From Terriglobia bacterium (GTDB lineage: Bacteria > Acidobacteriota > Terriglobia > Bryobacterales > Bryobacteraceae), in assembly GCA_020073265.1 (NCBI GenBank), contig JAIQFN010000037.1, forward strand, positions 1 through 59,591: a stretch of DNA of 59,591 nucleotides, in the 5' to 3' direction. Shown here piece by piece: positions 7,712 to 19,095 of the stretch. Made by a program: the position numbers and the translations under genes. The notes beneath the pieces were generated by a model. The model ran no database searches. It had not been told where the DNA came from and worked only from the letters and a program-made list of their open reading frames with translations. The stretch's first letter is position 1, and each line of letters opens with the position of its first letter.

Positions 7712-9070
7712 TTACGCGGATATGTCTTGCGTGTCCAACGGGTACATGACGTGCCCGGTGGCGGCAGAGCGAGAGATCATTTCGAGTTGCGCCTGCTTCA
7801 GCGGGGGAGCATTCAACCATTGCCGGTTACGACGCCAATCCGTCAAATACCAATCGGTGTGGCTGGTCCAATAGACGGGCGTTTCCCCCAGTTGCAGAAA
7901 GACATCGGGTGCGGTGGCGGGAGTCAAAACACCCCGATTATAATCCCGCGGCACATTCGGAGTAATGGGAAATATCACCTGCCCGAGGCGCAGGAAGAAC
8001 CATGTGGGTGTCTGGAAGCCGGCATAGAGCCGGGTGCGGACGGCGAGCAGTTGTTCGAGATCGCCCAGGGACGGCAGCGAGTCCATGCTGGTATCGATCA
8101 CGAGCAGGGAATCTTCGAGCTGATAGAACGCGCTCTTTACGAGGTGTACACCATGGCAGCGTCCGGTCCATTCGTCCGCAAGGTAGCGGGAGATCTCGCG
8201 AAAGGGTGTTTCCGCTTTCTCTCGCTGCAGCGCGGCGCCGGCCGGTTGCACCGTCTGTTCCACGTCGCGGTAGACGTGCATGAAGGGATGATCGCGGAAC
8301 TCGATCCAGAGATCCAGGAACGACTGGACGAGGAAACGGAAGCACTCCTGCTCCAGGGCTTTGTCGCGCCGGGGCACGCGCTGCTTCGCGTTCTCCCGGA
8401 GCTTCCGGCAGAGAGGCGAGTCCTCGCGCCGCAAGGCTTCTTCCCGGGAGAAGCAGAATTCGCCGGTGCGCAGCGCGTGCAGCGCATTCAGCACTTCGGC
8501 CACGGCCTTGAAACAGAGCGAGCGGCGAAGCACGACATCGTGGCGGTAGATCTCGTGCTGCAGAAGGAAATCAACGAATTGGGTCCACCAGTAATGCATC
8601 TCCGTGAAGCAACTCGAGGTGCGCTCGCTGGCGGTGATAGGCGGTAGGGCGGCGAGCACGTTCCTTCCGTGCTTGAGCGACCAGTTGAATTTTCCTTCCT
8701 GGTAGCGGTACCGCCACAGCGGCGTTGTGTGCCAGCGATAGTGCAGTTCCTCCTCATTCACCACGAAGATGTCGTGATAGGGAATCAGCCCGCCGGAGAA
8801 AATATCGAGGTAGCGAAAGACCGATTCTACGCGCTGCCGCTGACGGGCGTCCGGCTTCACCACCACGATGAAATCGATATCGCTGACACCCGGTGTGATT
8901 TGACGCTTGGTGCATCCCCGGGTCAGATAGACGGAGACGATGCCGCGGCACTGGCGAAACAGGAGGACCGAAATCCAGATCGCGAACTCGTACATCCGGC
9001 GGTAAATGAAAGACAACGGCGGGAACGAGCTCCACGCCAGTAGGTATCGCGCCTTGGTTTTCCACGCCAT
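7712..9070 (-). CDS. nucleotidyltransferase-fold protein
   Basis: The 452-residue product has a nucleotidyltransferase (pol-beta superfamily) motif near its N-terminus: RGCTKRQITPGVSDIDF (residues 51-67), where the SDID aspartates correspond to the metal-binding pair, though the usual GS before it is replaced by RG. The rest is mostly helical and I recognise no further domain. Members of this superfamily add nucleotides to proteins, RNAs, antibiotics or sugars. ATG 9070 is preferred; a TTG at 9124 extends it by 18 basic residues. No strong ribosome binding site is visible. It is the first gene of the cassette, so the promoter should lie between 9071 and about 9340. Confidence 0.65.
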   Translation of the reverse strand: MAWKTKARYLLAWSSFPPLSFIYRRMYEFAIWISVLLFRQCRGIVSVYLTRGCTKRQITPGVSDIDFIVVVKPDARQRQRVESVFRYLDIFSGGLIPYHDIFVVNEEELHYRWHTTPLWRYRYQEGKFNWSLKHGRNVLAALPPITASERTSSCFTEMHYWWTQFVDFLLQHEIYRHDVVLRRSLCFKAVAEVLNALHALRTGEFCFSREEALRREDSPLCRKLRENAKQRVPRRDKALEQECFRFLVQSFLDLWIEFRDHPFMHVYRDVEQTVQPAGAALQREKAETPFREISRYLADEWTGRCHGVHLVKSAFYQLEDSLLVIDTSMDSLPSLGDLEQLLAVRTRLYAGFQTPTWFFLRLGQVIFPITPNVPRDYNRGVLTPATAPDVFLQLGETPVYWTSHTDWYLTDWRRNRQWLNAPPLKQAQLEMISRSAATGHVMYPLDTQDISA

Positions 9071-9255
9071 GAAATTGTACCCGCCAACGCTGAGCCGCAC
9101 GCCCTTTCGAGACCGCCGACCCAATTTTGAGCCGAGTTTCAGCAGCGGAGGTTAAGATCACGGCCCGCGGCACACCTGTCTCCGCACCAGACTGCGGTTT
9201 TAGCGCTATTTTTCCACAGCGAGTCCATCCGGTCAACTCTGCGCCCAACCAGGGG

Positions 9256-9343
9256 CGCAAGCTGGAAAAAGAAGGCCGGCCCGATATTAGCCACTATAGC
9301 GGGACAGCCGACCGTGGCAGCAGCCGGCTTCTAGCGGCGCTTA
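9256..9343 (+). repeat. direct repeat B (right flank of the cassette), with relic of the secreted-protein C-terminus
   Basis: This copy aligns with 4485-4574. Its first 45 bases still read RKLEKEGRPDISHY in one frame, like the RKLEKEGRKDITH end of the protein at 3513, but no gene body precedes it (the upstream 130 bases share nothing with that gene). The hairpin part (9300-9339) is degenerate. Its last three bases are the stop of the gene at 9341-9670. Confidence 0.65.
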
Positions 9344-9670
9344 CAGCCCGCCATCTTCGATCATTTGCTTGTAGTACGCCTTGTCATTTGCCGACAGCGT
9401 CACGCGTTGAAAGCCCGGCCAGCGAATCCCTTCGCGCTGCGCCTGCTCCCACGCCGAGCGGAACTGGTCTTTCATTGGCTCGCCGCGATGCAGATAAGAC
9501 CGCGCGATCCACAAGTCGCACAGCTTGTCCCAACCCTCGTTGGTGATGTTGTTGGGCTGCTCGTCACGCCACACCAGGCAGCCTTTCAGCGCCTCATACC
9601 CCGGCTCCTCGGCTGCGTCAAAAACCAGCGCCTCGACGATGGCGCGATCCCGGTCGCTGAAATAAGGCAT
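9341..9670 (-). CDS. hypothetical protein (109 aa)
   Basis: The small acidic protein starts MPYFSDRDRAIVEALVF and contains many Trp and aromatic residues (WDKLCDLWIARSYLHRG). There is no signal peptide, membrane segment or motif I can name. ATG 9670 is preferred; a TTG three codons upstream (9679) is possible. It stands alone on the minus strand, divergent from glutamate dehydrogenase with 95 bases between starts, and its stop codon is in repeat B. It may have been co-transcribed with the cassette, but 270 bases separate it from the nucleotidyltransferase start. Confidence 0.6.
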   Translation of the reverse strand: MPYFSDRDRAIVEALVFDAAEEPGYEALKGCLVWRDEQPNNITNEGWDKLCDLWIARSYLHRGEPMKDQFRSAWEQAQREGIRWPGFQRVTLSANDKAYYKQMIEDGGL

Positions 9671-9765
9671 ACTCCACAAATCGGCTTGCGGACGAACGGT
9701 CTTTAACCGTCGGCCCGGCGAACCGGCTTGCCAGCCCAGCTACAATGTAGGCGGAGGCAGACCCG

Positions 9766-11032
9766 ATGATTCTGCAAGCGCCCCCGTCCGTCGATCAGGA
9801 GATCAATCCGTGGCTCGCCGCCGCCGCGCGCTTCGACGAAGCGGCCGAGCTACTCGGCCTGGACGAAGGACTCCGCAAGGTTCTCCGCACGCCTTCGCTC
9901 GAACTCACCGTCAACATTCCCGTCCAGCTCGACGACGGGCGGCTGGAAGTTTTCACCGGCTACCGCGTCCAGCACTCGGTGGTGCGCGGCCCCTCCAAGG
10001 GCGGCATCCGCTTCGCTCCCGACGTCACGCTGGATGAAGTCCGCGCCTTGGCTGCCTGGATGACCTGGAAGTGCTCGGTGGTCAACATCCCGTTCGGCGG
10101 AGGCAAGGGCGGCGTGATCTGCGATCCGGACGTGCTCTCGGAAGGCGAGCTGGAGCGCATCACCCGCCGCTACACTTCCGAGATCATGGACATCATCGGC
10201 CCGGACCGCGATGTGCCGGCCCCCGACGTCAACACCAATCCGCAAACCATGGCCTGGATCATGGACACCTACTCGATGCACAAGCGTCAGAACATGACCG
10301 CTGTCGTCACAGGCAAGCCGCTGGCCTTGGGCGGATCGCGTGGGCGCACCGAAGCCACCGGCCGGGGCTGCATGGTGGTTACGCTCCAGGCTCTGCGCCG
10401 GCTTGGCATCGAACCGTCCAACACGCGCGTGGTGGTGCAGGGCTTCGGCAACGTCGGCAGCAATGCGGCCAAGCTGATGGCGCGATCGGGATTCAAGATC
10501 GTGTGCGTGATCGAATACGATGGCGCGGTGTTCAATAAGCACGGCCTGGACGTCGAAGCGCTGCTCAAGCACCGCAAGGAAACGGGATCCATCACCGGCT
10601 TCGCCGACGGCGAAGACATGGACAAAGACGAGGCCATGTTCCTGGATTGCGAGGTGCTGCTGCCCGCCGCTCACGAGAACGTCATCACGTCGGCGAACGC
10701 CCACCGCATCAAGGCGCCTATCATCTGCGAGGGCGCGAACGGCCCCACCACCGCCGAAGCCGACCTCATCCTGGCCGAAAAGAAAATCTTCGTGATGCCG
10801 GATATCCTGGCCAACGCCGGCGGCGTCACGGTCTCGTACTTTGAATGGGTGCAGGACCGCCAGGGCTTTTTCTGGAACGAGCAGCTCGTCAACGGCCGGC
10901 TGGACGAGATCATGGTGAACAGCTTCAACGACGTGGTGGGTTACGCGGACAAGCACAAAGTGAACAACCGCCTGGCGGCCTACATGCTGGCCATCGATCG
11001 CGTGGCCGCCGCCCTCAAGACCCGCGGAATCT

Positions 11033-11040
<8 letters not shown>
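9766..11040 (+). CDS. gdhA: glutamate dehydrogenase (Glu/Leu/Phe/Val family)
   Basis: The 424-residue enzyme interconverts glutamate with 2-oxoglutarate and ammonium. The catalytic-lysine motif is [11 protein letters not shown] (residues 107-117), a substrate-binding KGGIRF lies at 78-83, and the Rossmann dinucleotide loop [11 protein letters not shown] is near residue 225. The length and the GRTEATGRG segment fit the ~420-residue hexameric, NAD-type bacterial enzymes; coenzyme preference is not proven. GGAGG sits eight bases before the ATG. Its last codons overlap mutS by eight bases, so the two may be co-translated despite unrelated functions. Confidence 0.93.
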
Positions 11041-13632
<2,592 letters not shown>

Positions 13633-13636
<4 letters not shown>

Positions 13637-14682
13637 GAGTCGCCGGCCTGATCAGCGGCACGTCGGCCGACGGTATCGATGTCGCAGTGGTCGATATCGA
13701 CGATCGCATCCAGGTTGTCGCGGCCACGACGGTCCCGTATCCCGATGGAGTTCGCGCAGCGATCCTCTCCGTCTCGGGCGCCGCTTCAATCTCCCGGCTC
13801 AACTTCCTTCTAGGCGAGCTGTTCGCCGAAGCCCTGCAACACGCCGGCGTCCCGCTCGAAACCATCGACCTGATCGGCTCGCACGGCCAAACCATTTTCC
13901 ACGAAGGCGAGCCAGTGGACTTCCTGGGGCGACGCGTCGCTAGCACTCTACAGATCGGCGAACCTGCAGTAATAGCCGCGCGCACCGGCATCGAAACCAT
14001 CGCCGACTTCCGCCCGGCCGACATCGCCCAAGGCGGCAAGGGCGCGCCGCTGGTCCCGTTCCTCGACTACCAGCTATTCTGCCATCCCGAAATCGCGCGC
14101 GTCGCGCTCAACATCGGCGGCATCGCCAACATCACGGTAATCCCAGCCGGCGCAAAGCCCAAAGATGTTGTGGCCTTCGACACCGGCCCCGGCAACATGG
14201 TGATCGATGCATTAGCGCCGCCCTTCGATCGCGACGGCGCAGCCGCGCGCGGCGGCAGTGTAAACGATGCACTACTCGCTGAGCTCCTGGCCGACCCGTA
14301 CTACCAACGCCAGCCGCCGAAATCCTGCGGACGCGAGCAATTCGGCGCTGAGTTTGTTCGCGCCACCGGCATCGACGTCGCGACCGCGACAGAACTGACG
14401 GCGCGCACCATCGCGCTGGCGATCGGCCGCTATCCCGGCACCGGCGAAGTGATCGCGTCCGGCGGCGGCGTCCACAATGTGTACCTGATGGAGCGTCTGC
14501 AGGCTTTGCTCAAGCCGCGCCTGACCACCTCAGCCGAATTCGGAATCGACCCCGACGCCAAGGAAGCCATCCTGTTCGCGTTGCTTGCATTCGAGACCCA
14601 CCAGCGGCGTGCCGCCAACCTGCCGTCGGCTACAGGCGCTTGCAAACCAGCGATTTTAGGCAAGATTTCGCCGGCCACCTGA
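13633..14682 (+). CDS. anmK: anhydro-N-acetylmuramic acid kinase
   Basis: The 349-residue sugar kinase converts anhydro-MurNAc, released in cell-wall recycling, to MurNAc-6-phosphate. It starts at GTG 13633, overlapping the mutS stop in GTGA. The N-terminus GLISGTSADGIDVAVVDID is the diagnostic phosphate-loop of the family (AnmK usually reads GxMSGTSxDGID); FDTGPGNMVIDA near residue 184 and NIGGIANITV near 155 are the other family blocks. The stop is followed by a ~50-base gap before the next gene. Confidence 0.95.
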
Positions 14683-14732
14683 TGGAACAAACCGCCGGCG
14701 GAGCGCGTTATTGATGATTGGGGGAAACCCGA

Positions 14733-15065
14733 ATGTACTGTACCAAGTGCGGGATCACGCTGAGAGACCAGGACAAGTTCTGCTGTGACTGCGGCACCTC
14801 GACGGGACGCGGCGGAGGGCCGGGCGCGGTGCGGTCGGAGCGCCTGACCCGTCCGATGCAGGAAGCCAAAATCGCGGGCGTCTGCGCCGGGTTCGCCCGC
14901 TACATGGGCCTGGACGTGACGCTGGTGCGAATCCTCTGGGTCGTGCTCACGGTCTGGCCGCTGCCGCTGTTCGGCGTAATCAGCTACATCGTGGCCTGGA
15001 TCGTAATGCCGAAAGAACCGGTGACGGTCCCAGCCAAGCAATCGGCTGTGGGGCAGCCTATCTAG
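14733..15065 (+). CDS. PspC-domain membrane protein with N-terminal zinc ribbon
   Basis: The 110-residue protein opens with a zinc-ribbon (MYCTKCG ... FCCDCG, four cysteines in the first 25 residues). A PspC domain follows with the typical IAGVCAGFARYMGLDVTLVR, then a hydrophobic segment of ~25 residues ending IVMPKEP. PspC proteins sit in the inner membrane and act in envelope-stress signalling; here the ribbon may face the cytoplasm. I start at ATG 14733 behind GGGGG; a TTG five codons upstream is less likely. The last codons (VGQPI and the stop) lie in a dispersed repeat. Confidence 0.85.
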   Translation: MYCTKCGITLRDQDKFCCDCGTSTGRGGGPGAVRSERLTRPMQEAKIAGVCAGFARYMGLDVTLVRILWVVLTVWPLPLFGVISYIVAWIVMPKEPVTVPAKQSAVGQPI

Positions 15066-15087
15066 GCTGCCGCCGGCTTCAGCCAGC
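15048..15087 (+). repeat. bipartite REP-like double hairpin, copy 3
   Basis: The GTGGGGCAGCC...GGCTGCC arm pair is followed by GCCGGCTTCAGCCAGC. The copy starts inside the PspC gene: its first 18 bases are the last five codons and TAG. Its right part contains the stop of the convergent small frame at 15079-15267. The second arm pair has one mismatch relative to copies 1 and 5. Confidence 0.65.
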
Positions 15088-15267
15088 GCGGTTCCAATAG
15101 TCAGGCCCTTCATCCGAGGGGGTCTGCTGAGATCTAGCGCTGAGCCACCGCGCCCATCGGTTCTTGAGTTGCGGAAGAATTGCCTCGCGGTTTAGCTTGA
15201 CGTTCTCTCTGCTCGTCATCGGGTATGGAAACGAGACCTCCCACACACGCCAGCGATCGTCAGTCAT
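15079..15267 (-). CDS. small hypothetical protein (62 aa)
   Basis: The frame starts MTDDRWRVWEVSFPYPMTSR and ends PDYWNRAG. It is downstream of ftsK on the same strand with 29 bases between. In frame before the ATG the reading stays open and protein-like (RQLLIEVAP), so a longer form with a non-standard start, or one that begins within the ftsK stop region, is possible. It has no motif I recognise. Support is the aromatic-rich, non-repetitive composition and the position in the ftsK transcript only. Confidence 0.35.
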   Translation of the reverse strand: MTDDRWRVWEVSFPYPMTSRENVKLNREAILPQLKNRWARWLSARSQQTPSDEGPDYWNRAG

Positions 15268-15296
15268 CGGAGCAACCTCGATGAGGAGTTGCCGCG

Positions 15297-17729
15297 CTAC
15301 CGCAACTGGTTCTCGACTTCCTCCAACCAGTCCGGACGCTTCAGCACCTCGCGCGGCTTGCTGCCGTCCGGCGGGCCGATGATGCCCTCGCGCTGCATCA
15401 TGTCCAAGATCCGCGCCGCGCGGCCGTAGCCCAGGCGCAGCCGGCGCTGCAGAGTCGAGGTCGACGCCTTGCCCATCTCCAGCACCACGCGCACCGCATC
15501 GGTGTACGCCGGATCGTCCGCGCCCTCGAACTCGGCGCCTTCGACGTCCTCGTCATTGTCCGACGGCGGCGGCATCAGGAAGGTCTGGTCGTAGTCCGGC
15601 CGCGCCTGCCCTTTCCAAAACTCCACCACGCGGTTAATCTCCGCCTCCGTCACGAACGCGCCGTGCACGCGGATCAGTCGCGACGATCCCGGCGGCAGGA
15701 ACAGCATGTCGCCCTTACCCAGCAGGTGCTCGGCGCCCATCACGTCCAGCACGGTGCGCGAGTCCACGCGCGTCGCCACGCGGAAGCTGATGCGCGACGG
15801 GAAATTCGCCTTGATCAACCCGGTGATCACGTCCACGCTGGGACGCTGCGTAGCCAGCACCAGGTGCATCCCCACCGCGCGCGCCATTTGCGCCAGACGC
15901 GTCACGGCTTCTTCCACGTTGCCGCGCTCCACCATCATCAAGTCGGCCAGCTCGTCGATCACGATCAAGATGTAAGGCAGCGGCCGCAGGTCCTCGGGCG
16001 CCAGCTCGTCCTCGTCCTCGAACAGGCTGCGCGGCTCGTTCAGAAGCTGCCGCACTTTCTTGTTGTATTGGTCGATGTTCCGCACACCCTGCGCCGCCAG
16101 CAGCTTCAAGCGCCGCTCCATTTCCAGGACCGCGTTGCGCAGGGCGTTGGTGGCTTTCTTGGCGTCGGTGATCACCGGTGTCAACAGATGCGGGACGCCC
16201 TCGTACAGTCCCATCTCCAGGCGCTTGGGATCCACCAGGATCATGCGGACTTCCTCAGGCGTCGCCTTGTGCAGGATCGACATGATCATCGAATTGAGCA
16301 TCACGCTCTTGCCGGCGCCGGTGGAGCCGGCGATCAAAAGGTGCGGCATCGATTCGAGCGCCGCCACTTTGATCCGCCCGCTGATGTCCTTGCCGAGACA
16401 GATGGTCAGGCGCGAATGCGAGTCTTTGAACTCGTCCGATTCCAGAATCTGGCGCAGGCTGATCAGCTCGCGCCGAGTGTTCGGGACTTCGATACCCACG
16501 GTCGGTTTGCCGGGGATGCGCTCTATCAGAATCGACTCGGCCTGCAGGCCCAGGCACAGGTCCTCGGTCAGCGTGGTGATGCGGGTGTACTTGATGCCGG
16601 CTTCGGGCTTGAACTCGAAGGTGGTGACCACCGGGCCGGGATTGATCTGCACCACGCCGCCGTGCACATTGAATTCTTCGAATTTGGCTTTGATGCGCCC
16701 CGCGATTTCCTTCAGCTCCACCGAATCGTAGGGATTGCGCGCGGGCACTTCGTTCAGCAGTTCAGTGGAGGGCAGCCGATACTCCGGGTGCTGGGCCATT
16801 TCCGGAGCGGGCCGGCGAGGTTCACGGACGCGGCGCGGTTCGCGCGGCACTGGCGGCGCGGTGAACGTCTCTGCGGCTGCCGCGACCGCTGCCGCAGCGG
16901 CCTCCTGTGGCTCCGGCGCCTCGTATTCCAGCGCGTGAATCGGAATCTCCGCGACTTCGGCCGGCGCTTCGACACGCATCTGCTCCTGCTGGGCCGGTTC
17001 CATGATCGGGATTTGAGCGCTGCGCATCTCATCGCCTTCGATGGCCGCTTGCTCGGCCGCAACGCGCCGGGCCTCCTGCTCGGCCGCGGCCCTGCGTTCC
17101 GCCCTGAGCTGCGCCCGCTCGAGCGCGGCCTGCCTGCGCTGCTCGCGCCACTCATCCCAGCACACCCGGGCGTGCACCACGTAGTTCATCGGAACCGCCA
17201 GCCAGCGCGCGACGATGGACATCGAGAAGGTCGATATCAGGTACAGCGACAGAATCAGGGAAACGAACGTCAGCAGCGCGGCGCCGGTCACGTTCAGCGA
17301 TGCGCGCAGGAAGTCGGCCAACACGATCCCCAGCATTCCTCCCGCCGAAAACGCGCCGCTTCCGGGCCGCCACGCCGGGCCGATCGACAGCCCCGCCGAA
17401 ATGCTGAAGAAGAGCAGCCCGGCTCCGAGGACTTTTATCGTGGCTCCTTCGATTTCTTCCGAGCGAATCCATTTCCAGGCCAGCATCCACAGCAGCACCG
17501 GGATGGCGAACGCGCCGAATCCCAGCAGTTGCAAGCATAGGTCGGCAGTGTACGATCCGGCGATGCCCGTCAGGTTGCGGGCGTGCGCCGAGCCGGCGAT
17601 CGAGTTCCAGGATGGATCTTGTGGATGATACGAGATCAGCGAGAGGGTGAAGAAGAGTCCCGCGAACAGGAACACCAACCCCGCCGCTTCATTCAACCGT
17701 TCGAAGCGAGTCGGTCCTAAAATCTTCAT
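15297..17729 (-). CDS. ftsK: DNA translocase FtsK
   Basis: The 810-residue ATPase pumps DNA at the division septum and activates XerCD recombination at dif. The N-terminus has four hydrophobic segments (residues ~15-170), then a ~140-residue Ala/Glu/Arg/Pro-rich linker, then the RecA-like motor with Walker A GSTGAGKSVML (about 465-475) and Walker B YILIVIDELADLM, and a C-terminal gamma winged helix (LQRRLRLGYGRAARILDMM) that reads KOPS sites. The length is near that of short FtsK forms rather than the >1300 of E. coli. It overlaps uppP by four bases. Confidence 0.96.
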   Translation of the reverse strand: MKILGPTRFERLNEAAGLVFLFAGLFFTLSLISYHPQDPSWNSIAGSAHARNLTGIAGSYTADLCLQLLGFGAFAIPVLLWMLAWKWIRSEEIEGATIKVLGAGLLFFSISAGLSIGPAWRPGSGAFSAGGMLGIVLADFLRASLNVTGAALLTFVSLILSLYLISTFSMSIVARWLAVPMNYVVHARVCWDEWREQRRQAALERAQLRAERRAAAEQEARRVAAEQAAIEGDEMRSAQIPIMEPAQQEQMRVEAPAEVAEIPIHALEYEAPEPQEAAAAAVAAAAETFTAPPVPREPRRVREPRRPAPEMAQHPEYRLPSTELLNEVPARNPYDSVELKEIAGRIKAKFEEFNVHGGVVQINPGPVVTTFEFKPEAGIKYTRITTLTEDLCLGLQAESILIERIPGKPTVGIEVPNTRRELISLRQILESDEFKDSHSRLTICLGKDISGRIKVAALESMPHLLIAGSTGAGKSVMLNSMIMSILHKATPEEVRMILVDPKRLEMGLYEGVPHLLTPVITDAKKATNALRNAVLEMERRLKLLAAQGVRNIDQYNKKVRQLLNEPRSLFEDEDELAPEDLRPLPYILIVIDELADLMMVERGNVEEAVTRLAQMARAVGMHLVLATQRPSVDVITGLIKANFPSRISFRVATRVDSRTVLDVMGAEHLLGKGDMLFLPPGSSRLIRVHGAFVTEAEINRVVEFWKGQARPDYDQTFLMPPPSDNDEDVEGAEFEGADDPAYTDAVRVVLEMGKASTSTLQRRLRLGYGRAARILDMMQREGIIGPPDGSKPREVLKRPDWLEEVENQLR

Positions 17730-18556
17730 TCCGCGTGGGCGCGGAGAAATACAGCCAGAGCGATTACTATTATGCCAAAAACGACGCGGTAGTACACAAA
17801 CACCTTCAGAGTGCTCCGGCGCAGGTAGCGCAGGAAGTAGGCGATCACGATCACGCCGAGCGCGCCGCTCACCGCGATGCCCACTGCGAACGGCATGCGC
17901 ATGTCGGCCGGGATGCCGCCTTCTTTGTGAACGTCCCAGAACTTCTTCAGCACGGCTGCCGCGATGGCGGGCGCCGACAACACGAACGAGAAGCGCGCCG
18001 CGGTTTCACGGTTCAGCCCACGGAACAGCCCGGCCGTGATGGTGATGCCGCTGCGGGAGGTGCCGGGGATGATGGAGAGCGCCTGCGCACACCCGATGGT
18101 CAGGCCGTCCGCCCAGGTCACCTTGTCCATGGACTTGTCGCCGACCCGGCGCCGCTCCGCAATCCAGATCAGCACGCCGACCGCGATCAGCATGGCGCCG
18201 ATCAGGTAGGGGCTTCGCCAAGTGCTTTCCACCTGCTTGTCGAACAGGTAACCGAAGATCCCGACCGGCACCGACGCCGCCGCGAGCACCCACAGCAGCG
18301 CCGAATTCTGCTTGAGCTGCGGATCGTTGCCCAGGTTGAGGCCGAAGCCCTGGCCGATGATCTGGACCCAATCCCGGAAGAAGTAGATCAGGATGGCGAC
18401 CAGCGTCCCGGCGTGCAGCGCGACGTCGAACACCAGGCCCGGATCTTTCCAACCGAACAGCCAGGGCATCAAGATCAGGTGCGCCGTGCTGCTGATCGGG
18501 AGGAATTCGGTGAACGCCTGGATGATGGCGAGGACGACGGCTTGGTAGAGTGGCAT
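17726..18556 (-). CDS. uppP: undecaprenyl-diphosphatase UppP/BacA
   Basis: The 276-residue membrane enzyme recycles undecaprenyl pyrophosphate, the lipid carrier for peptidoglycan and surface polymers, and gives bacitracin tolerance. It has the first conserved block EFLPISSTAHL (residues 17-27) and the second GTSRSG (about 168-173), with eight likely membrane segments; there is no signal peptide beyond the first segment. Its stop overlaps the ftsK start in ATGA, so uppP is the upstream gene of a small cell-envelope operon. Confidence 0.96.
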   Translation of the reverse strand: MPLYQAVVLAIIQAFTEFLPISSTAHLILMPWLFGWKDPGLVFDVALHAGTLVAILIYFFRDWVQIIGQGFGLNLGNDPQLKQNSALLWVLAAASVPVGIFGYLFDKQVESTWRSPYLIGAMLIAVGVLIWIAERRRVGDKSMDKVTWADGLTIGCAQALSIIPGTSRSGITITAGLFRGLNRETAARFSFVLSAPAIAAAVLKKFWDVHKEGGIPADMRMPFAVGIAVSGALGVIVIAYFLRYLRRSTLKVFVYYRVVFGIIVIALAVFLRAHAE

Positions 18557-18590
18557 GAAGTAGCCATCCTACCAAGTCGGGACGCTCGGC

Positions 18591-18788
18591 TTACTTCGGT
18601 GGCTGGGTGGTGCCGCCGCTCGAGCTCTTCTTGCCTTTCTTGCCGCCTTTATGGGCTTTCGTGACCTTCTTGCCCGAGGCCGGTTTCTTGCCTGTTTCTG
18701 ACTTGCCGGAGGAGCCGCCGGTGTCTTGTGCGAATGCCAAGCTGGCGCCCAGCAACGCGGTGAACGCGAACGTGAGGAGTTTCTTCAT
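18591..18788 (-). CDS. small secreted, Lys/Gly/Ser-rich basic protein (65 aa)
   Basis: A clear Sec signal peptide (MKKLLTFAFTALLGASLAFA) is followed by a 45-residue mature part made almost only of Gly, Ser, Lys and Thr (TKAHKGGKKGKK). Such short cationic exported tails occur in many Acidobacteria; the function is unknown. It lies 35 bases upstream of uppP on the same strand and could share its transcript, although the short spacer may hold a separate promoter. Not to be taken as an antimicrobial peptide on this evidence alone. Confidence 0.6.
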   Translation of the reverse strand: MKKLLTFAFTALLGASLAFAQDTGGSSGKSETGKKPASGKKVTKAHKGGKKGKKSSSGGTTQPPK

Positions 18789-18845
18789 GACTCAAGCATA
18801 CTGCGGCAGCATTAATTTTCCCCGTAATAGCGCGTTAATTCCTGT

Positions 18846-19095
18846 TCACTCCCAGCCGATCGGCTGGCCGGGCGATGGCTCGGCCGGTTTGGGAACGCCG
18901 ATCTCCTTGGGATTGTCTTCGAAGCGCTTGATCTGCGCGGCCGCGTAAACGTAGAGGTCGCGCAGGCTCTCGTCCGAGGTGGTTTGGCGGCCGGCCCAAG
19001 CGTGCAAGGCGCTTAGTTGTTGGAATGCGATGGCGCGGACCTGCGCCGGGGCGGATTCATTGGCCGCGAGCGACATCAGAAGACGCTCCAGGCCG
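18846..19095 (-). pseudogene. C-terminal relic, probably of a secreted zinc metalloprotease
   Basis: The frame stays open from about 19095 to a stop at 18846 but has no sensible start. It encodes GLERLLMSLAANESAPAQVR, then SALHAWAG, ending PSPGQPIGWE. The helical 'LxxLAANEsApxQVRAIA..L..L' and the terminal 'PPGQPIG' resemble the C-terminus of large zinc-dependent metalloproteases (DUF5117/DUF4953 type) common in Acidobacteria. The family call is moderate. At about 19095 it meets an oppositely oriented relic of an XRE gene, so its 5' part was lost. Confidence 0.5.

Noticed and set aside
9071-9340. Possible precursor peptide gene ahead of the kinase/glycosyltransferase cassette
   Set aside because: Both strands were read; no short frame with a leader-core shape, Cys/Ser pattern or ribosome site was found there.
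9741-9746. TACAAT as a -10 box before gdhA
   Set aside because: It lies only ~20 bases from the ATG and overlaps the space needed for the GGAGG site; no -35 at proper distance is visible.
15663-17540. 625-codon plus-strand frame rich in His, Arg and Gln
   Set aside because: Antisense to ftsK, which has all its catalytic motifs; the composition is that of a reverse-frame shadow.
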